Origin: Oscillospiraceae bacterium
GTDB taxonomy: Bacteria > Bacillota > Clostridia > Oscillospirales > Ruminococcaceae
NCBI GenBank assembly: GCA_015067125.1
Contig: SVNB01000035.1
Coordinates: 1 to 15,003, forward strand
Direction: 5' to 3'
DNA: 15,003 nt
Shown: positions 1 through 5,895 of the stretch, piece by piece
Numbering within the stretch: the first letter of the stretch is position 1
Layout: every line of letters starts with the position of its first letter
Made by a program: the position numbers and the translations under genes
Notes under the pieces: generated by a model
Databases searched by the model: none
What the model was told of the DNA's origin: nothing
Seen by the model: only the letters and a program-made list of their open reading frames with translations

Positions 1-922
1 AATCTTCGGTGATCTTTGCGTCATCGGTCATTACGTTGATGACGGGAAGGTTATGGCGAAGACCTACTTCGAAGTCGTTGGGGTCGTGTGCAGGGGTGAT
101 TTTTACAACGCCGGTACCGAATTCCATATCGACGTATTCATCTGCAACAACAGGAATTTCGCGTCCCACAAGAGGAAGAGTTACGGTTTTGCCGATATAG
201 GAAGTATATCTTTCGTCCTTGGGGTTTACCGCAACGGCAGTATCGCCCAAAAGAGTTTCGGGACGGGTGGTTGCAAGTTCAAGCCAGCCGCTGCCGTCGG
301 TAAGCGGATAGCGAAGGTGCCAGAAATGGCCTGCCTGATCCTCGTATTCAACTTCCGCATCGGAAATGGAGGTGCCGCATTTGGGGCACCAGTTGATGAT
401 GCGTTCACCACGATAAATAAGGCCTTTGTTATAAAGTTCGGCGAAAACCTTGCGAACGGCTTTGGAGCAGCCTTCGTCAAGGGTAAATCTTTCGCGTTCC
501 CAGTCGCAGGAACAGCCAAGGGTTTTAAGCTGTTTCACGATGGTGCCGCCGTAGTTTTTCTTCCATTCCCATGCTCTTTCAAGAAAGCCGTCGCGGCCCA
601 CGTCGTCTTTAGAAAGTCCTTCGGCTCTCATATTTTCGACGATTTTAACCTCGGTTGCAATGGAAGCATGGTCGGTGCCGGGCATCCAAAGGGCTTCGTA
701 ACCCTGCATTCTCTTCATACGGATAAGAATATCCTGAAGAGTATTATCCAGAGCATGGCCCATATGGAGCTTACCGGTGATGTTTGGCGGCGGGATAACG
801 ATGGTAAAAGGTTTCTTTTCGGGGTTTACCTCTGCGTGGAAGTATCCGCCGTCAAGCCAGAACTGGTAGATGCGTTTTTCCACCTGCGCAGGATCATAAG
901 TTTTGTCAAGTTCTTTGCGCAT
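1..922 (-). CDS. valS: Valyl-tRNA synthetase, N-terminal part (cut by window edge)
   Basis: Class I aminoacyl-tRNA synthetase that charges tRNA-Val with valine in the cytoplasm. The first 307 residues are visible on the minus strand; the rest runs off the left edge. The class I HIGH signature appears as HMGH at residues 53-56, preceded by PPPNITG. ValS-typical motifs follow: MPGTDHASIAT near residue 80, a CPKC cysteine pair at 179/182, the ATTRPETLLGDTAV editing-domain motif near 217-230, and GTGVVKITPAHDPNDFEVG near 269-287, also in the editing (CP1) domain. The start is the ATG at 922, with a GAGG ribosome binding site ten bases upstream. Expression should depend on the valine T-box leader directly upstream. 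Identity is very secure; only the missing C-terminus limits the annotation. Confidence 0.97.
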   Translation of the reverse strand, partial: MRKELDKTYDPAQVEKRIYQFWLDGGYFHAEVNPEKKPFTIVIPPPNITGKLHMGHALDNTLQDILIRMKRMQGYEALWMPGTDHASIATEVKIVENMRAEGLSKDDVGRDGFLERAWEWKKNYGGTIVKQLKTLGCSCDWERERFTLDEGCSKAVRKVFAELYNKGLIYRGERIINWCPKCGTSISDAEVEYEDQAGHFWHLRYPLTDGSGWLELATTRPETLLGDTAVAVNPKDERYTSYIGKTVTLPLVGREIPVVADEYVDMEFGTGVVKITPAHDPNDFEVGLRHNLPVINVMTDDAKITED

Positions 923-1268
923 TTTGATTTTTCCTCTTTCTTCAAAAAATTTCCGTAATAGCTTTGGGAAAATAAAAAAACTCGTCCCAAAGAATTTTTC
1001 TTTGAGACGAGCTGTAATATCAACAAACCCGCGGTACCACTCAAATTGCACCTGCCTTGCGGCAGATACCGCTCTTTGGGGATACGGATAAATTCCCCAC
1101 AGCACTAACGCAGCCTTCGCGGAAGGGGTCTAATCGCCTTTTGGTTTTCTTCCCTCCGGCTCCGAAGCTACAGCACAAAGCACCCGTTTTCCGGCTTTCA
1201 CCAACCGCCGGCTCTCTTTTAAAAACGGCTTTGCAAAGCGCACTCTTCATCATAGCCTTTTAGATAAC
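923..1268 (-). promoter_or_regulatory. Valine-specific T-box riboswitch leader of valS
   Basis: A tRNA-sensing leader that lets valS transcription continue when uncharged tRNA-Val accumulates. Seen on the minus strand: the conserved T-box core GTGGTACCGCGGG at 1028-1040, whose TGGT bulge (1036-1039) can pair with an ACCA tRNA end; a stem III hairpin with a GCAA loop (1052-1065); and Stem I elements from about 1250 to 1155. Antiterminator helix A1 pairs 1040-1045 with 1001-1006, and the latter bases are also needed for the terminator stem, giving a clear either/or switch. A GTA valine codon at 1169-1171 sits on the 3' side of the expected specifier loop. The specifier assignment is inferred from hand folding; the T-box call itself is secure. 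Confidence 0.93.
974..1011 (-). terminator. T-box-controlled intrinsic terminator before valS
   Basis: On the minus strand a 12-bp stem (arms 1000-1011 and 981-992, one G-U pair, loop of seven) is followed by seven U residues (974-980). Its 5' arm contains the bases that the T-box antiterminator uses, so it should form when tRNA-Val is charged. Confidence 0.93.
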
Positions 1269-1274
1269 ATAAGG

Positions 1275-1303
1275 ATTATAACACCCCGTTATTTTATTGT
1301 CAA
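1275..1303 (-). promoter_or_regulatory. Sigma-A promoter of the valS T-box leader
   Basis: Minus strand: a perfect TTGACA -35 box (1298-1303), a 17-bp spacer and a perfect TATAAT -10 box (1275-1280). Transcription would start near 1268, at the upstream end of the T-box leader. Confidence 0.9.
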
Positions 1304-1313
1304 GATAATTTTC

Positions 1314-1339
1314 CCGCCTTTGCGGTTAAATAAAGGCGG
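1314..1339. repeat. 8-bp inverted repeat between the divergent valS and acetyltransferase promoters
   Basis: CCGCCTTT (1314-1321) is repeated inverted as AAAGGCGG (1332-1339) around a 10-base centre. It lies upstream of both -35 boxes, so it is outside either transcript. It could be a protein-binding site shared by the two promoters, or a remnant terminator. Nothing else indicates its role. Confidence 0.5.
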
Positions 1340-1351
1340 CACAGATTTTTG

Positions 1352-1380
1352 TTGACATTTTTCCTTTGCGGTACTATAAT
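1352..1380 (+). promoter_or_regulatory. Sigma-A promoter of the GNAT acetyltransferase gene
   Basis: TTGACA (1352-1357), a 17-bp spacer and TATAAT (1375-1380) on the plus strand. The start point would be near 1387, giving a leader of about 30 bases that carries GGAGG at 1404-1408. Confidence 0.9.
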
Positions 1381-1416
1381 TTATTTGTATAAAAATGTAA
1401 TTTGGAGGGATAATCA

Positions 1417-1902
1417 ATGTCTCAGATGGATTATAAATACAGAGTTAACTTTGTAAAAGGCACTACCGAAAAATGGGAAGAATATGTAAAAATTTTCGAT
1501 AACAGCCCTCTTTACGAACACTATTTTAAAGAAACCGATACCCTTCGCGAATGGGTTTACGGCCCGCTTGAAAACGGCAACGTAATTATTGCCGAAACCG
1601 AAAAAGGCGAACCCGTCGGCCTTATGGTTTACGATATGATGGGTATGTACGGCGAACTTCCCTACCTTGCTCTTCTTGGCGTAAAAGACGGCTACCGCGG
1701 CAAAGGCATAGGCGATCAGCTTATCGATATTTATCTTGGCATCTGCAAACAGATGGGCTTTGATAAAGCATTCATCGCTGTTTCCGACTTTAACCCCAGA
1801 GCAAAAGCCCTTTACCAGAAAAAAGGCTTTAAACCCCTTCTTCTTGTTCCCGACCTTCTTAAAAAAGGCATCGGCGAATGGCTTCTTATGAAAAACCTTT
1901 AA
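1417..1902 (+). CDS. GNAT-family N-acetyltransferase
   Basis: Predicted to transfer an acetyl group from acetyl-CoA to an amine; the substrate cannot be told from sequence. The acetyl-CoA pyrophosphate-binding motif A is clear: GYRGKGIG at residues 92-99 after a hydrophobic strand (LPYLALLGV). The usual later GNAT motif follows as NPRAKALYQKKGF (126-138), with Tyr133 in the position of the common catalytic tyrosine. At 161 residues it has normal single-domain length. The ATG at 1417 has GGAGG eight bases upstream and its own consensus promoter, and the gene ends at a hairpin terminator, so it is probably monocistronic. All 19 leucines are encoded by CTT. It is divergent from valS, with no evident functional link. 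Confidence 0.9.
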   Translation: MSQMDYKYRVNFVKGTTEKWEEYVKIFDNSPLYEHYFKETDTLREWVYGPLENGNVIIAETEKGEPVGLMVYDMMGMYGELPYLALLGVKDGYRGKGIGDQLIDIYLGICKQMGFDKAFIAVSDFNPRAKALYQKKGFKPLLLVPDLLKKGIGEWLLMKNL

Positions 1903-1923
1903 TATTCATCAAAATATTTAAAA

Positions 1924-1947
1924 AAGCCTGTCAAAAGACAGGCTTTT
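1924..1947. terminator. Hairpin terminator between convergent acetyltransferase and XRE genes
   Basis: AAGCCTGTC, an AAAA loop and GACAGGCTT form a perfect 9-bp stem (1924-1932 and 1937-1945). A T-rich tract follows on the plus strand, and an A/T tract on the other side (1919-1923) allows minus-strand use too. Its end overlaps the stop codon of the XRE gene. Confidence 0.88.
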
Positions 1948-2161
1948 ATTTGTATGTTGTGGGATTATCTGTTCTATCAAGCAAATAATCCACACTAACT
2001 TTATAATAATCCGCTAATTTTATTAGTATATCTGCCGTTAGCGAAATCACCCCTGTTTCATACTGTGAATAGGTATTTTGTGATACATTTAAATATTTTG
2101 CGACATCTTTTTGTTTAATATCATTATCCTCTCTAATGCTTCTTAAATTTTTGAATTGCAT
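1946..2161 (-). CDS. Small XRE/Cro-family transcriptional repressor
   Basis: A 71-residue, single-domain helix-turn-helix DNA-binding protein. Residues 1-62 match the XRE (HTH_3) pattern: an LRSIREDNDIKQKDVAKYL entry, the recognition-helix region VSQNTYSQYETG (26-37), then ILIKLADYYKVSVDYLLDRTD at the end. No sensor domain is present. An upstream in-frame ATG would give 98 residues, but only the ATG at 2161 has a good ribosome binding site (GAGGTG, 2168-2173), and the longer version would read through the operator region. Codon use is unlike the flanking genes (TTA three times, CTA twice, TCA twice, frequent ATA and AGA), suggesting horizontal acquisition. The gene is divergent from the small lipoprotein gene, with two palindromes between them, so it probably represses that gene and perhaps itself. 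Confidence 0.92.
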   Translation of the reverse strand: MQFKNLRSIREDNDIKQKDVAKYLNVSQNTYSQYETGVISLTADILIKLADYYKVSVDYLLDRTDNPTTYK

Positions 2162-2188
2162 AAAATTCACCTCGTGAATATTATGCCG

Positions 2189-2205
2189 TATCTGAAATAA
2201 AGATA
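2189..2205. promoter_or_regulatory. Operator-like palindrome O1 (XRE-proximal)
   Basis: TATCT, seven bases, AGATA: the same half-sites and spacing as O2. It lies directly upstream of the XRE ribosome binding site, next to a possible minus-strand -10 (CATAAT, 2180-2185). I infer it is the autoregulatory site. The centre-to-centre distance to O2 is 25 bp. Confidence 0.55.
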
Positions 2206-2234
2206 TTGACAAATATCTGTAATACAGATATAAT
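2206..2234 (+). promoter_or_regulatory. Sigma-A promoter of the small lipoprotein gene
   Basis: TTGACA (2206-2211), a 17-bp spacer and TATAAT (2229-2234). The spacer is almost entirely occupied by palindrome O2, so repressor binding there would block polymerase. Confidence 0.9.
2213..2231. promoter_or_regulatory. Operator-like palindrome O2 inside the lipoprotein promoter
   Basis: A perfect 9-1-9 inverted repeat, ATATCTGTA-A-TACAGATAT, lying between the -35 and -10 boxes of the lipoprotein promoter and overlapping the -10. Position and symmetry are those of an XRE-type repressor site; the divergent XRE protein is the obvious candidate, which is inference. Confidence 0.75.
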
Positions 2235-2263
2235 ATAAGCAATTTAGTTTTGGAGGGTTAATA

Positions 2264-2452
2264 ATGAACGGAAAAGTAATAGCAATTATAGTTGTCGTTT
2301 TACTTCTTTTAATTGGAAGTTGTGGCAGTGAAAGTGAATACGAAAGAGCCGGAAAAGAATTTGGTTCGTGGGTAAATACAGACCCTAACGGTTGGACAGA
2401 CACTCAAAAAGATTACTTTAATAATTTTATGGAATGGTCCGACAATAATTAA
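2264..2452 (+). CDS. Small predicted lipoprotein, function unknown
   Basis: A 62-residue protein I do not recognise. After a short basic start (MNGK) comes a strongly hydrophobic stretch (residues 5-17), then a lipobox-like LIGSC with Cys20, predicting lipid anchoring at the outer face of the membrane and a mature part of about 43 residues. The mature part is acidic and rich in Glu, Asp, Trp and Asn, with three Trp (W37, W44, W58). The start has GGAGG at 2252-2256 and a consensus promoter overlapped by palindrome O2, so it should be tightly repressed. Codons (TTA, ATA, AGT) resemble those of the divergent XRE gene rather than those of the flanking genes. If the Cys is not processed, it would be a small single-span membrane protein. 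Not a confident toxin or immunity call. Confidence 0.75.
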   Translation: MNGKVIAIIVVVLLLLIGSCGSESEYERAGKEFGSWVNTDPNGWTDTQKDYFNNFMEWSDNN

Positions 2453-2462
2453 ATATTTAAGC

Positions 2463-2499
2463 ACAACAGCCGCTTCCGAAAAACGGAAGCGGCTGTTGT
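2463..2499. terminator. Long perfect hairpin between convergent genes
   Basis: A perfect 16-bp stem (2463-2478 with 2484-2499) closes a five-A loop. It separates the small lipoprotein gene from the convergent flavodoxin gene, whose stop codon overlaps the last base. The T tracts on both sides are broken (TTATATTCTATT on plus), so termination relies on the unusually strong stem. Confidence 0.82.
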
Positions 2500-2997
2500 T
2501 TATATTCTATTATACCAATCAAAAATTCCGGCAAGATTTTCTTCGCAGACATAATCCCCGCCTTTTATAAGAAGTTCCAGCATCGCGTTATCTTCCGCCG
2601 TGCGGTTTTTCTTTTTGGACATAATTTTTATCAGCATTTTTATGCCAAAGCCGTAACCGCCTTTAAGCTTTGCGCGGTCCATTCCCGCCTGAACGTTAAA
2701 AACCGGAAAATTCTCCGAAAGTCCGCAGCTTTTTCTCATAGCTTCAACAAGCGTTCCGGTTGGCGCAAGGCTTGTTCCGCAAACCGCTTTTATATCATAA
2801 AGCTTTGCGGCCTTTTTGTAACCTGCAACGCTTCCGGCCATAAGCCAGCCAAAATATATAATTTCTGTGCCTTTTTCAAGGCGCGTTTTCGCTTCCTCCA
2901 TGGAATATATGCAAAGCCCGGTTTTTTCTCCGAACATTTCGGCATATCTTTTGGTAAAACCCGTGTTGGAAGTATAAACAATCGCAGATGGCTTCAT
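2500..2997 (-). CDS. Flavodoxin-like FMN-binding protein
   Basis: A 165-residue protein with a flavodoxin-type fold, likely a small FMN-dependent electron carrier or quinone/protoporphyrinogen-type oxidoreductase. The N-terminal strand AIVYTSNTGFTKRYAEMF carries the phosphate-binding loop TSNTGFT (residues 9-15), as in flavodoxins. A second strand (EIIYFGWLMAGSVAGYKKA, about 45-63) fits the loop contacting the flavin ring. Length is normal for the family. The C-terminal third (Lys-rich, KMLIKIMSKKKNRTAEDN) is not characteristic. The ATG at 2997 has GGAGG (3006-3010) eight bases upstream. It follows the transporter gene by 16 bases on the same strand, so the two are probably co-transcribed from the promoter at 4155-4183. 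The redox partner is unknown. Confidence 0.8.
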   Translation of the reverse strand: MKPSAIVYTSNTGFTKRYAEMFGEKTGLCIYSMEEAKTRLEKGTEIIYFGWLMAGSVAGYKKAAKLYDIKAVCGTSLAPTGTLVEAMRKSCGLSENFPVFNVQAGMDRAKLKGGYGFGIKMLIKIMSKKKNRTAEDNAMLELLIKGGDYVCEENLAGIFDWYNRI

Positions 2998-3013
2998 CTA
3001 AAAAACCTCCGGT

Positions 3014-4120
3014 TTATATAAAGAATATTTTTGCCGCAGCCGTCATCACAACCAAAAAAATCACGTTGATAACGGTAAACATTCCAAGATATTTTTTGCT
3101 TTCTTCCGGATAAAGTATTCTGAATTCGCTGAACGTGATAAGGCTTGCCAAAGAAGCAATAAGCGTTCCCGTACCGCCTATATTTACGCCCAGCAAAAGA
3201 GAATGATAATCATTGGTAAACTGAGAAAGCAAAATCGCGCTTGGCACGTTGCTGATAAACTGGCACGAAAGGGTCGAAACAATAAGGGCATCTTTTTCCA
3301 GAAGCATCGAGAAAAATTCGTTAACGGCATCTATTCTTGCAAGGTTTCCGGAAAAAACAAAAAAGAAGAAAAACGTTCCCAAAAGGCCGTAATCCACTTC
3401 CAACAAAGCGTCTTTATCCACAAAGAAAAGCACCGCCGGTATTATCAGAAGTCCCACCCAAAAAGGCATTACCCTTAAAACGATAAGCACCGAAAGAAAA
3501 AACAGCGCAAAATAAAGCAAAGTCTTTTTCGTATGGAATTTTTCCGGAAATTCCTCATCAATATGCAGTTTTTCCGGCTTTACCAAAAAGCACGCCAGCG
3601 CAAGCATTGCAATGGCAAGCAAAAACGGCGGAAACATTATGGAAACAAACTCATCTGTCGGAATTTCGAAAAAAGAATAGAGGTAAAGATTCTGCGGGTT
3701 GCCAAAAGGCGTCAGCATTCCGCCAAGGTTTGCGGAAATATTCTGCAAAATAAAAAGGTATGCCATATATTTTTCTTTTTTGCCGACAGAAAGAGCAAAA
3801 TATCCCAGCGGCAAAAAAGTTATAAGCGCCATATCATTTGCGATTATCATGGAACCTATAAAAGTTATAACCACAAGCATCAAAAAAAGTCCCCGCAGGT
3901 TGCCTGCAACCATAACAAGCTTTCTGGCAAGAATGGTAAAGAATTTTACGTTGCCCAGGGCACATACCACTGCAAGGGTGATAAAAAGGCACGCAAGGGT
4001 GCGCCAGTCAAAATAAGAAAGATATTCCGCATCCGGCGGAACAAAAAAACAGGTTAAAAGCGCCGCAAACGCCGCCACGCAAAAAACCGTATTTCTTTTT
4101 ATAAAACTAACGACTTTCAT
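3014..4120 (-). CDS. SLC13/ArsB-type ion transporter (IT superfamily)
   Basis: A 368-residue integral membrane protein with about ten hydrophobic segments, of the ion-transporter superfamily that includes SLC13/CitM anion permeases, ArsB and NhaD. Family-like motifs: IANDMALITFLPL (about 93-105), NLGGMLTPFGNPQNL (131-145), ISNVPSAILLS (289-299) and GVNIGGTGTLIASLASL (311-327). The two Asn/Gly-rich motifs in separate halves match the paired re-entrant loops of the family. The substrate (dicarboxylate, sulfate, arsenite or Na+/H+) cannot be decided. I chose the ATG at 4120 because GGGAGG (4130-4135) lies at ideal spacing; a 24-residue N-terminal extension would overlap the promoter. It is first gene of an operon with the flavodoxin-like protein. 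Confidence 0.87.
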   Translation of the reverse strand: MKVVSFIKRNTVFCVAAFAALLTCFFVPPDAEYLSYFDWRTLACLFITLAVVCALGNVKFFTILARKLVMVAGNLRGLFLMLVVITFIGSMIIANDMALITFLPLGYFALSVGKKEKYMAYLFILQNISANLGGMLTPFGNPQNLYLYSFFEIPTDEFVSIMFPPFLLAIAMLALACFLVKPEKLHIDEEFPEKFHTKKTLLYFALFFLSVLIVLRVMPFWVGLLIIPAVLFFVDKDALLEVDYGLLGTFFFFFVFSGNLARIDAVNEFFSMLLEKDALIVSTLSCQFISNVPSAILLSQFTNDYHSLLLGVNIGGTGTLIASLASLITFSEFRILYPEESKKYLGMFTVINVIFLVVMTAAAKIFFI

Positions 4121-4154
4121 AAAAAAAGTCCTCCCGATTAAAACACTGTTTGCA

Positions 4155-4183
4155 ATAATACACCCTTTTTGCGTTTTTTGCAA
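4155..4183 (-). promoter_or_regulatory. Promoter of the transporter-flavodoxin operon
   Basis: Minus strand: TTGCAA (4178-4183), a 17-bp spacer and TATTAT (4155-4160), about 35 bases before the transporter start codon. One or two mismatches from consensus in each box. Confidence 0.7.
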
Positions 4184-4218
4184 TATAAACAAAAAATTTT
4201 GTTTCTGCTTTTCCGCAC

Positions 4219-4250
4219 AAAAAAAGCCTGCCGGCCGGCAGGCTTTTTTA
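4219..4250. terminator. Bidirectional-looking terminator after the parvulin lipoprotein gene
   Basis: A perfect palindrome: GCCTGCC (4226-4232), GGCC loop, GGCAGGC (4237-4243), flanked by A and T tracts. On the minus strand it lies just after the stop of the parvulin lipoprotein gene and is followed by a run of seven T. Confidence 0.92.
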
Positions 4251-4260
4251 TACGGTTTTA

Positions 4261-5817
4261 TCAGCCTTCCGCAGAAGCTTCTTCTTCTGAAGTTTCGCCT
4301 TCGGAACCCACAACTTCTTCGTTGGTTACGTTGCCGGTTTCTGCTTCTGCCGCGGCTTTTTCTTCTGCCGCAGCGTTTGCCGCGTTAACAATATCATCAA
4401 TCATTCCGCCTACGGCAGAGAAAAGTTCTGTTTCTTCAGCGGAATACTCAGCGCAAAGTCCGCTTACCCATTCATTAAAATACTGTTCGGTAAGAATGGG
4501 TTTTACGGAATCCGCAATGCCGCTGTCGCCAATGCCGTTAAAATACATAACGTGATAACCAAATCTTGTTTTTACAACGCCGGTATCTCCAACCTGTCTT
4601 GCGGGGTCAAAGCACCAGTCGTTAAATTCCGTTACCATCTGGCCCTTATATACGTTTTCATAAAGTCCGCCGGTGGCTGCGTTGCCGTCTTCGGAATATT
4701 TTTTCGCAAGTTCCGCAAAGCTTTCTTCGGTCATTTCGCCTTCAAGATATTCGGCAAGAACTTCTGCCGCTTTGGCTTCTGCCGCGGTCCATGCTTCTTC
4801 GGTTTTGGTGCCGTCCTCTGCTTCTTCCGGCATAACAAGAACGTGGCGAACATCAACATAATTATAATCCGCGCTTACGCGTTCTTCAAACATAATAGCA
4901 AGATAGCTTCCCACAGATTCATCAAAATGCACCATGGTATCGCCCTGTTTTCTTGCCTCGTCAAAAAGCCATTCGCTTACTTCGTCAATGCCGGTATCCG
5001 CATATCCCGCTCCGGGGAAAAGGGTCGCGTCGCCTTCTTCAAAATACGCTTTAAGGTCCTCATCAACAAAACTATATACAAGGGCGTTAAATTCTTCCGC
5101 GGTATGAACTTCTGCAAGGGCATCTGCCTGTGCTTTTGCTTCTTCCTGTGTAAGGGCGCCTTCTTCATCAGAATACATTGCGGAATAATAGCGGAAGTTT
5201 ACGGTATCAAGATCTTTTTTGTTTTCTTCGTAATATGCCTTCATTTCCTCTTCCGGAACTTCTATTGCATTGTAATACTGATCCTGATATGCGTATGCAA
5301 TATACTGGAATTCTGTCATATTAAGAATGCTTTCAAAATCCATTCCCTCGCCATACATAAAACCAATGTATTCTTCAAGGGTGTATCCGTTTTCTTCCGC
5401 AACAGAGGTCATCTGTTCTTCAAGGGTATCAAGATCCTGCTGCATATCTTCCGGAATGGAAAAGCTTTCATCAGCCATGGCAGCTTCATAAACAGCGGTG
5501 TTTGTAAGAAGGCTGTTAAGGCTGTAATCAACAATATATTCGTGCCAGGTGGTGGTATCGTCAATCATTTGCTCTTCAAGTGGTTTGGTAATATCCACAA
5601 CAGAAGAAAGATAATCGCCGTAATAAGAAGCAAGGTTGCTGTAAACCTGGTTAAAAAGGCCGATATACATAAAATTGAATTCATTAAGAGTAAATTCTTT
5701 ATCGCCGATTCTAAGAACAGCGTTATTTTCCGCAGCGGGTTCTTCTGTATTTGCACAGCCCGTAAAAACACCGGCCATAAGCACCATTGCCAAAAGCAGC
5801 GCAATTATTTTTTTCAT
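4261..5817 (-). CDS. PrsA-like lipoprotein foldase with parvulin (PpiC) domain
   Basis: A surface lipoprotein predicted to isomerise Xaa-Pro bonds and help exported proteins fold outside the membrane. A signal peptide of 20 residues ends in the lipobox VFTGC, with Cys21 as lipid anchor. A helical SurA/PrsA-type N-terminal region follows (about 30-200), then a degenerate parvulin-like segment (205-312), an intact parvulin domain (319-428) and a low-complexity acidic Ala/Glu tail (470-518). The intact domain has both conserved histidines, in RHVLV and in GYHVMYF, plus GGLYENVYKGQMV. In the degenerate copy both are replaced (RYYSAM and GSYLAIMF). The ATG at 5817 is preceded by AAGGA. It lies downstream of a paralogue on the same strand, separated by a hairpin. 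The exact client proteins are unknown. Confidence 0.92.
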   Translation of the reverse strand: MKKIIALLLAMVLMAGVFTGCANTEEPAAENNAVLRIGDKEFTLNEFNFMYIGLFNQVYSNLASYYGDYLSSVVDITKPLEEQMIDDTTTWHEYIVDYSLNSLLTNTAVYEAAMADESFSIPEDMQQDLDTLEEQMTSVAEENGYTLEEYIGFMYGEGMDFESILNMTEFQYIAYAYQDQYYNAIEVPEEEMKAYYEENKKDLDTVNFRYYSAMYSDEEGALTQEEAKAQADALAEVHTAEEFNALVYSFVDEDLKAYFEEGDATLFPGAGYADTGIDEVSEWLFDEARKQGDTMVHFDESVGSYLAIMFEERVSADYNYVDVRHVLVMPEEAEDGTKTEEAWTAAEAKAAEVLAEYLEGEMTEESFAELAKKYSEDGNAATGGLYENVYKGQMVTEFNDWCFDPARQVGDTGVVKTRFGYHVMYFNGIGDSGIADSVKPILTEQYFNEWVSGLCAEYSAEETELFSAVGGMIDDIVNAANAAAEEKAAAEAETGNVTNEEVVGSEGETSEEEASAEG

Positions 5818-5846
5818 AACAAGTATCCTTTCGCATCTTCAAAATA

Positions 5847-5875
5847 CGGGACGGTTCTTTAGCAGAACCGTCCCG
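5847..5875. terminator. Hairpin between the two parvulin genes
   Basis: A perfect 12-bp stem, CGGGACGGTTCT (5847-5858) with its complement (5864-5875), around a five-base loop. On the minus strand it is followed by TATTTTG, a weak U tract. It may terminate or only attenuate transcription from the upstream parvulin gene into the next one. Confidence 0.75.
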
Positions 5876-5895
5876 ATATTTTTAATTTATAAAAA

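Noticed and set aside
1314..1339. Inverted repeat as an intrinsic terminator
   Set aside because: It lies upstream of both divergent promoters and lacks an adjacent T tract on the side where a terminator would need it, so a role in ending valS or acetyltransferase transcripts makes no sense.
2162..2242. Longer 98-residue start for the XRE repressor
   Set aside because: The extra 27 residues (Tyr/Leu/Ile-rich) would be encoded by the operator and promoter region. The internal ATG at 2161 has a proper GAGGTG site.
1946..2452. Toxin-antitoxin module
   Set aside because: The genes are divergent rather than an operon, the regulator is a plain XRE protein, and the partner looks like an exported lipoprotein with no toxin family resemblance. 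A toxic small membrane peptide cannot be fully excluded.
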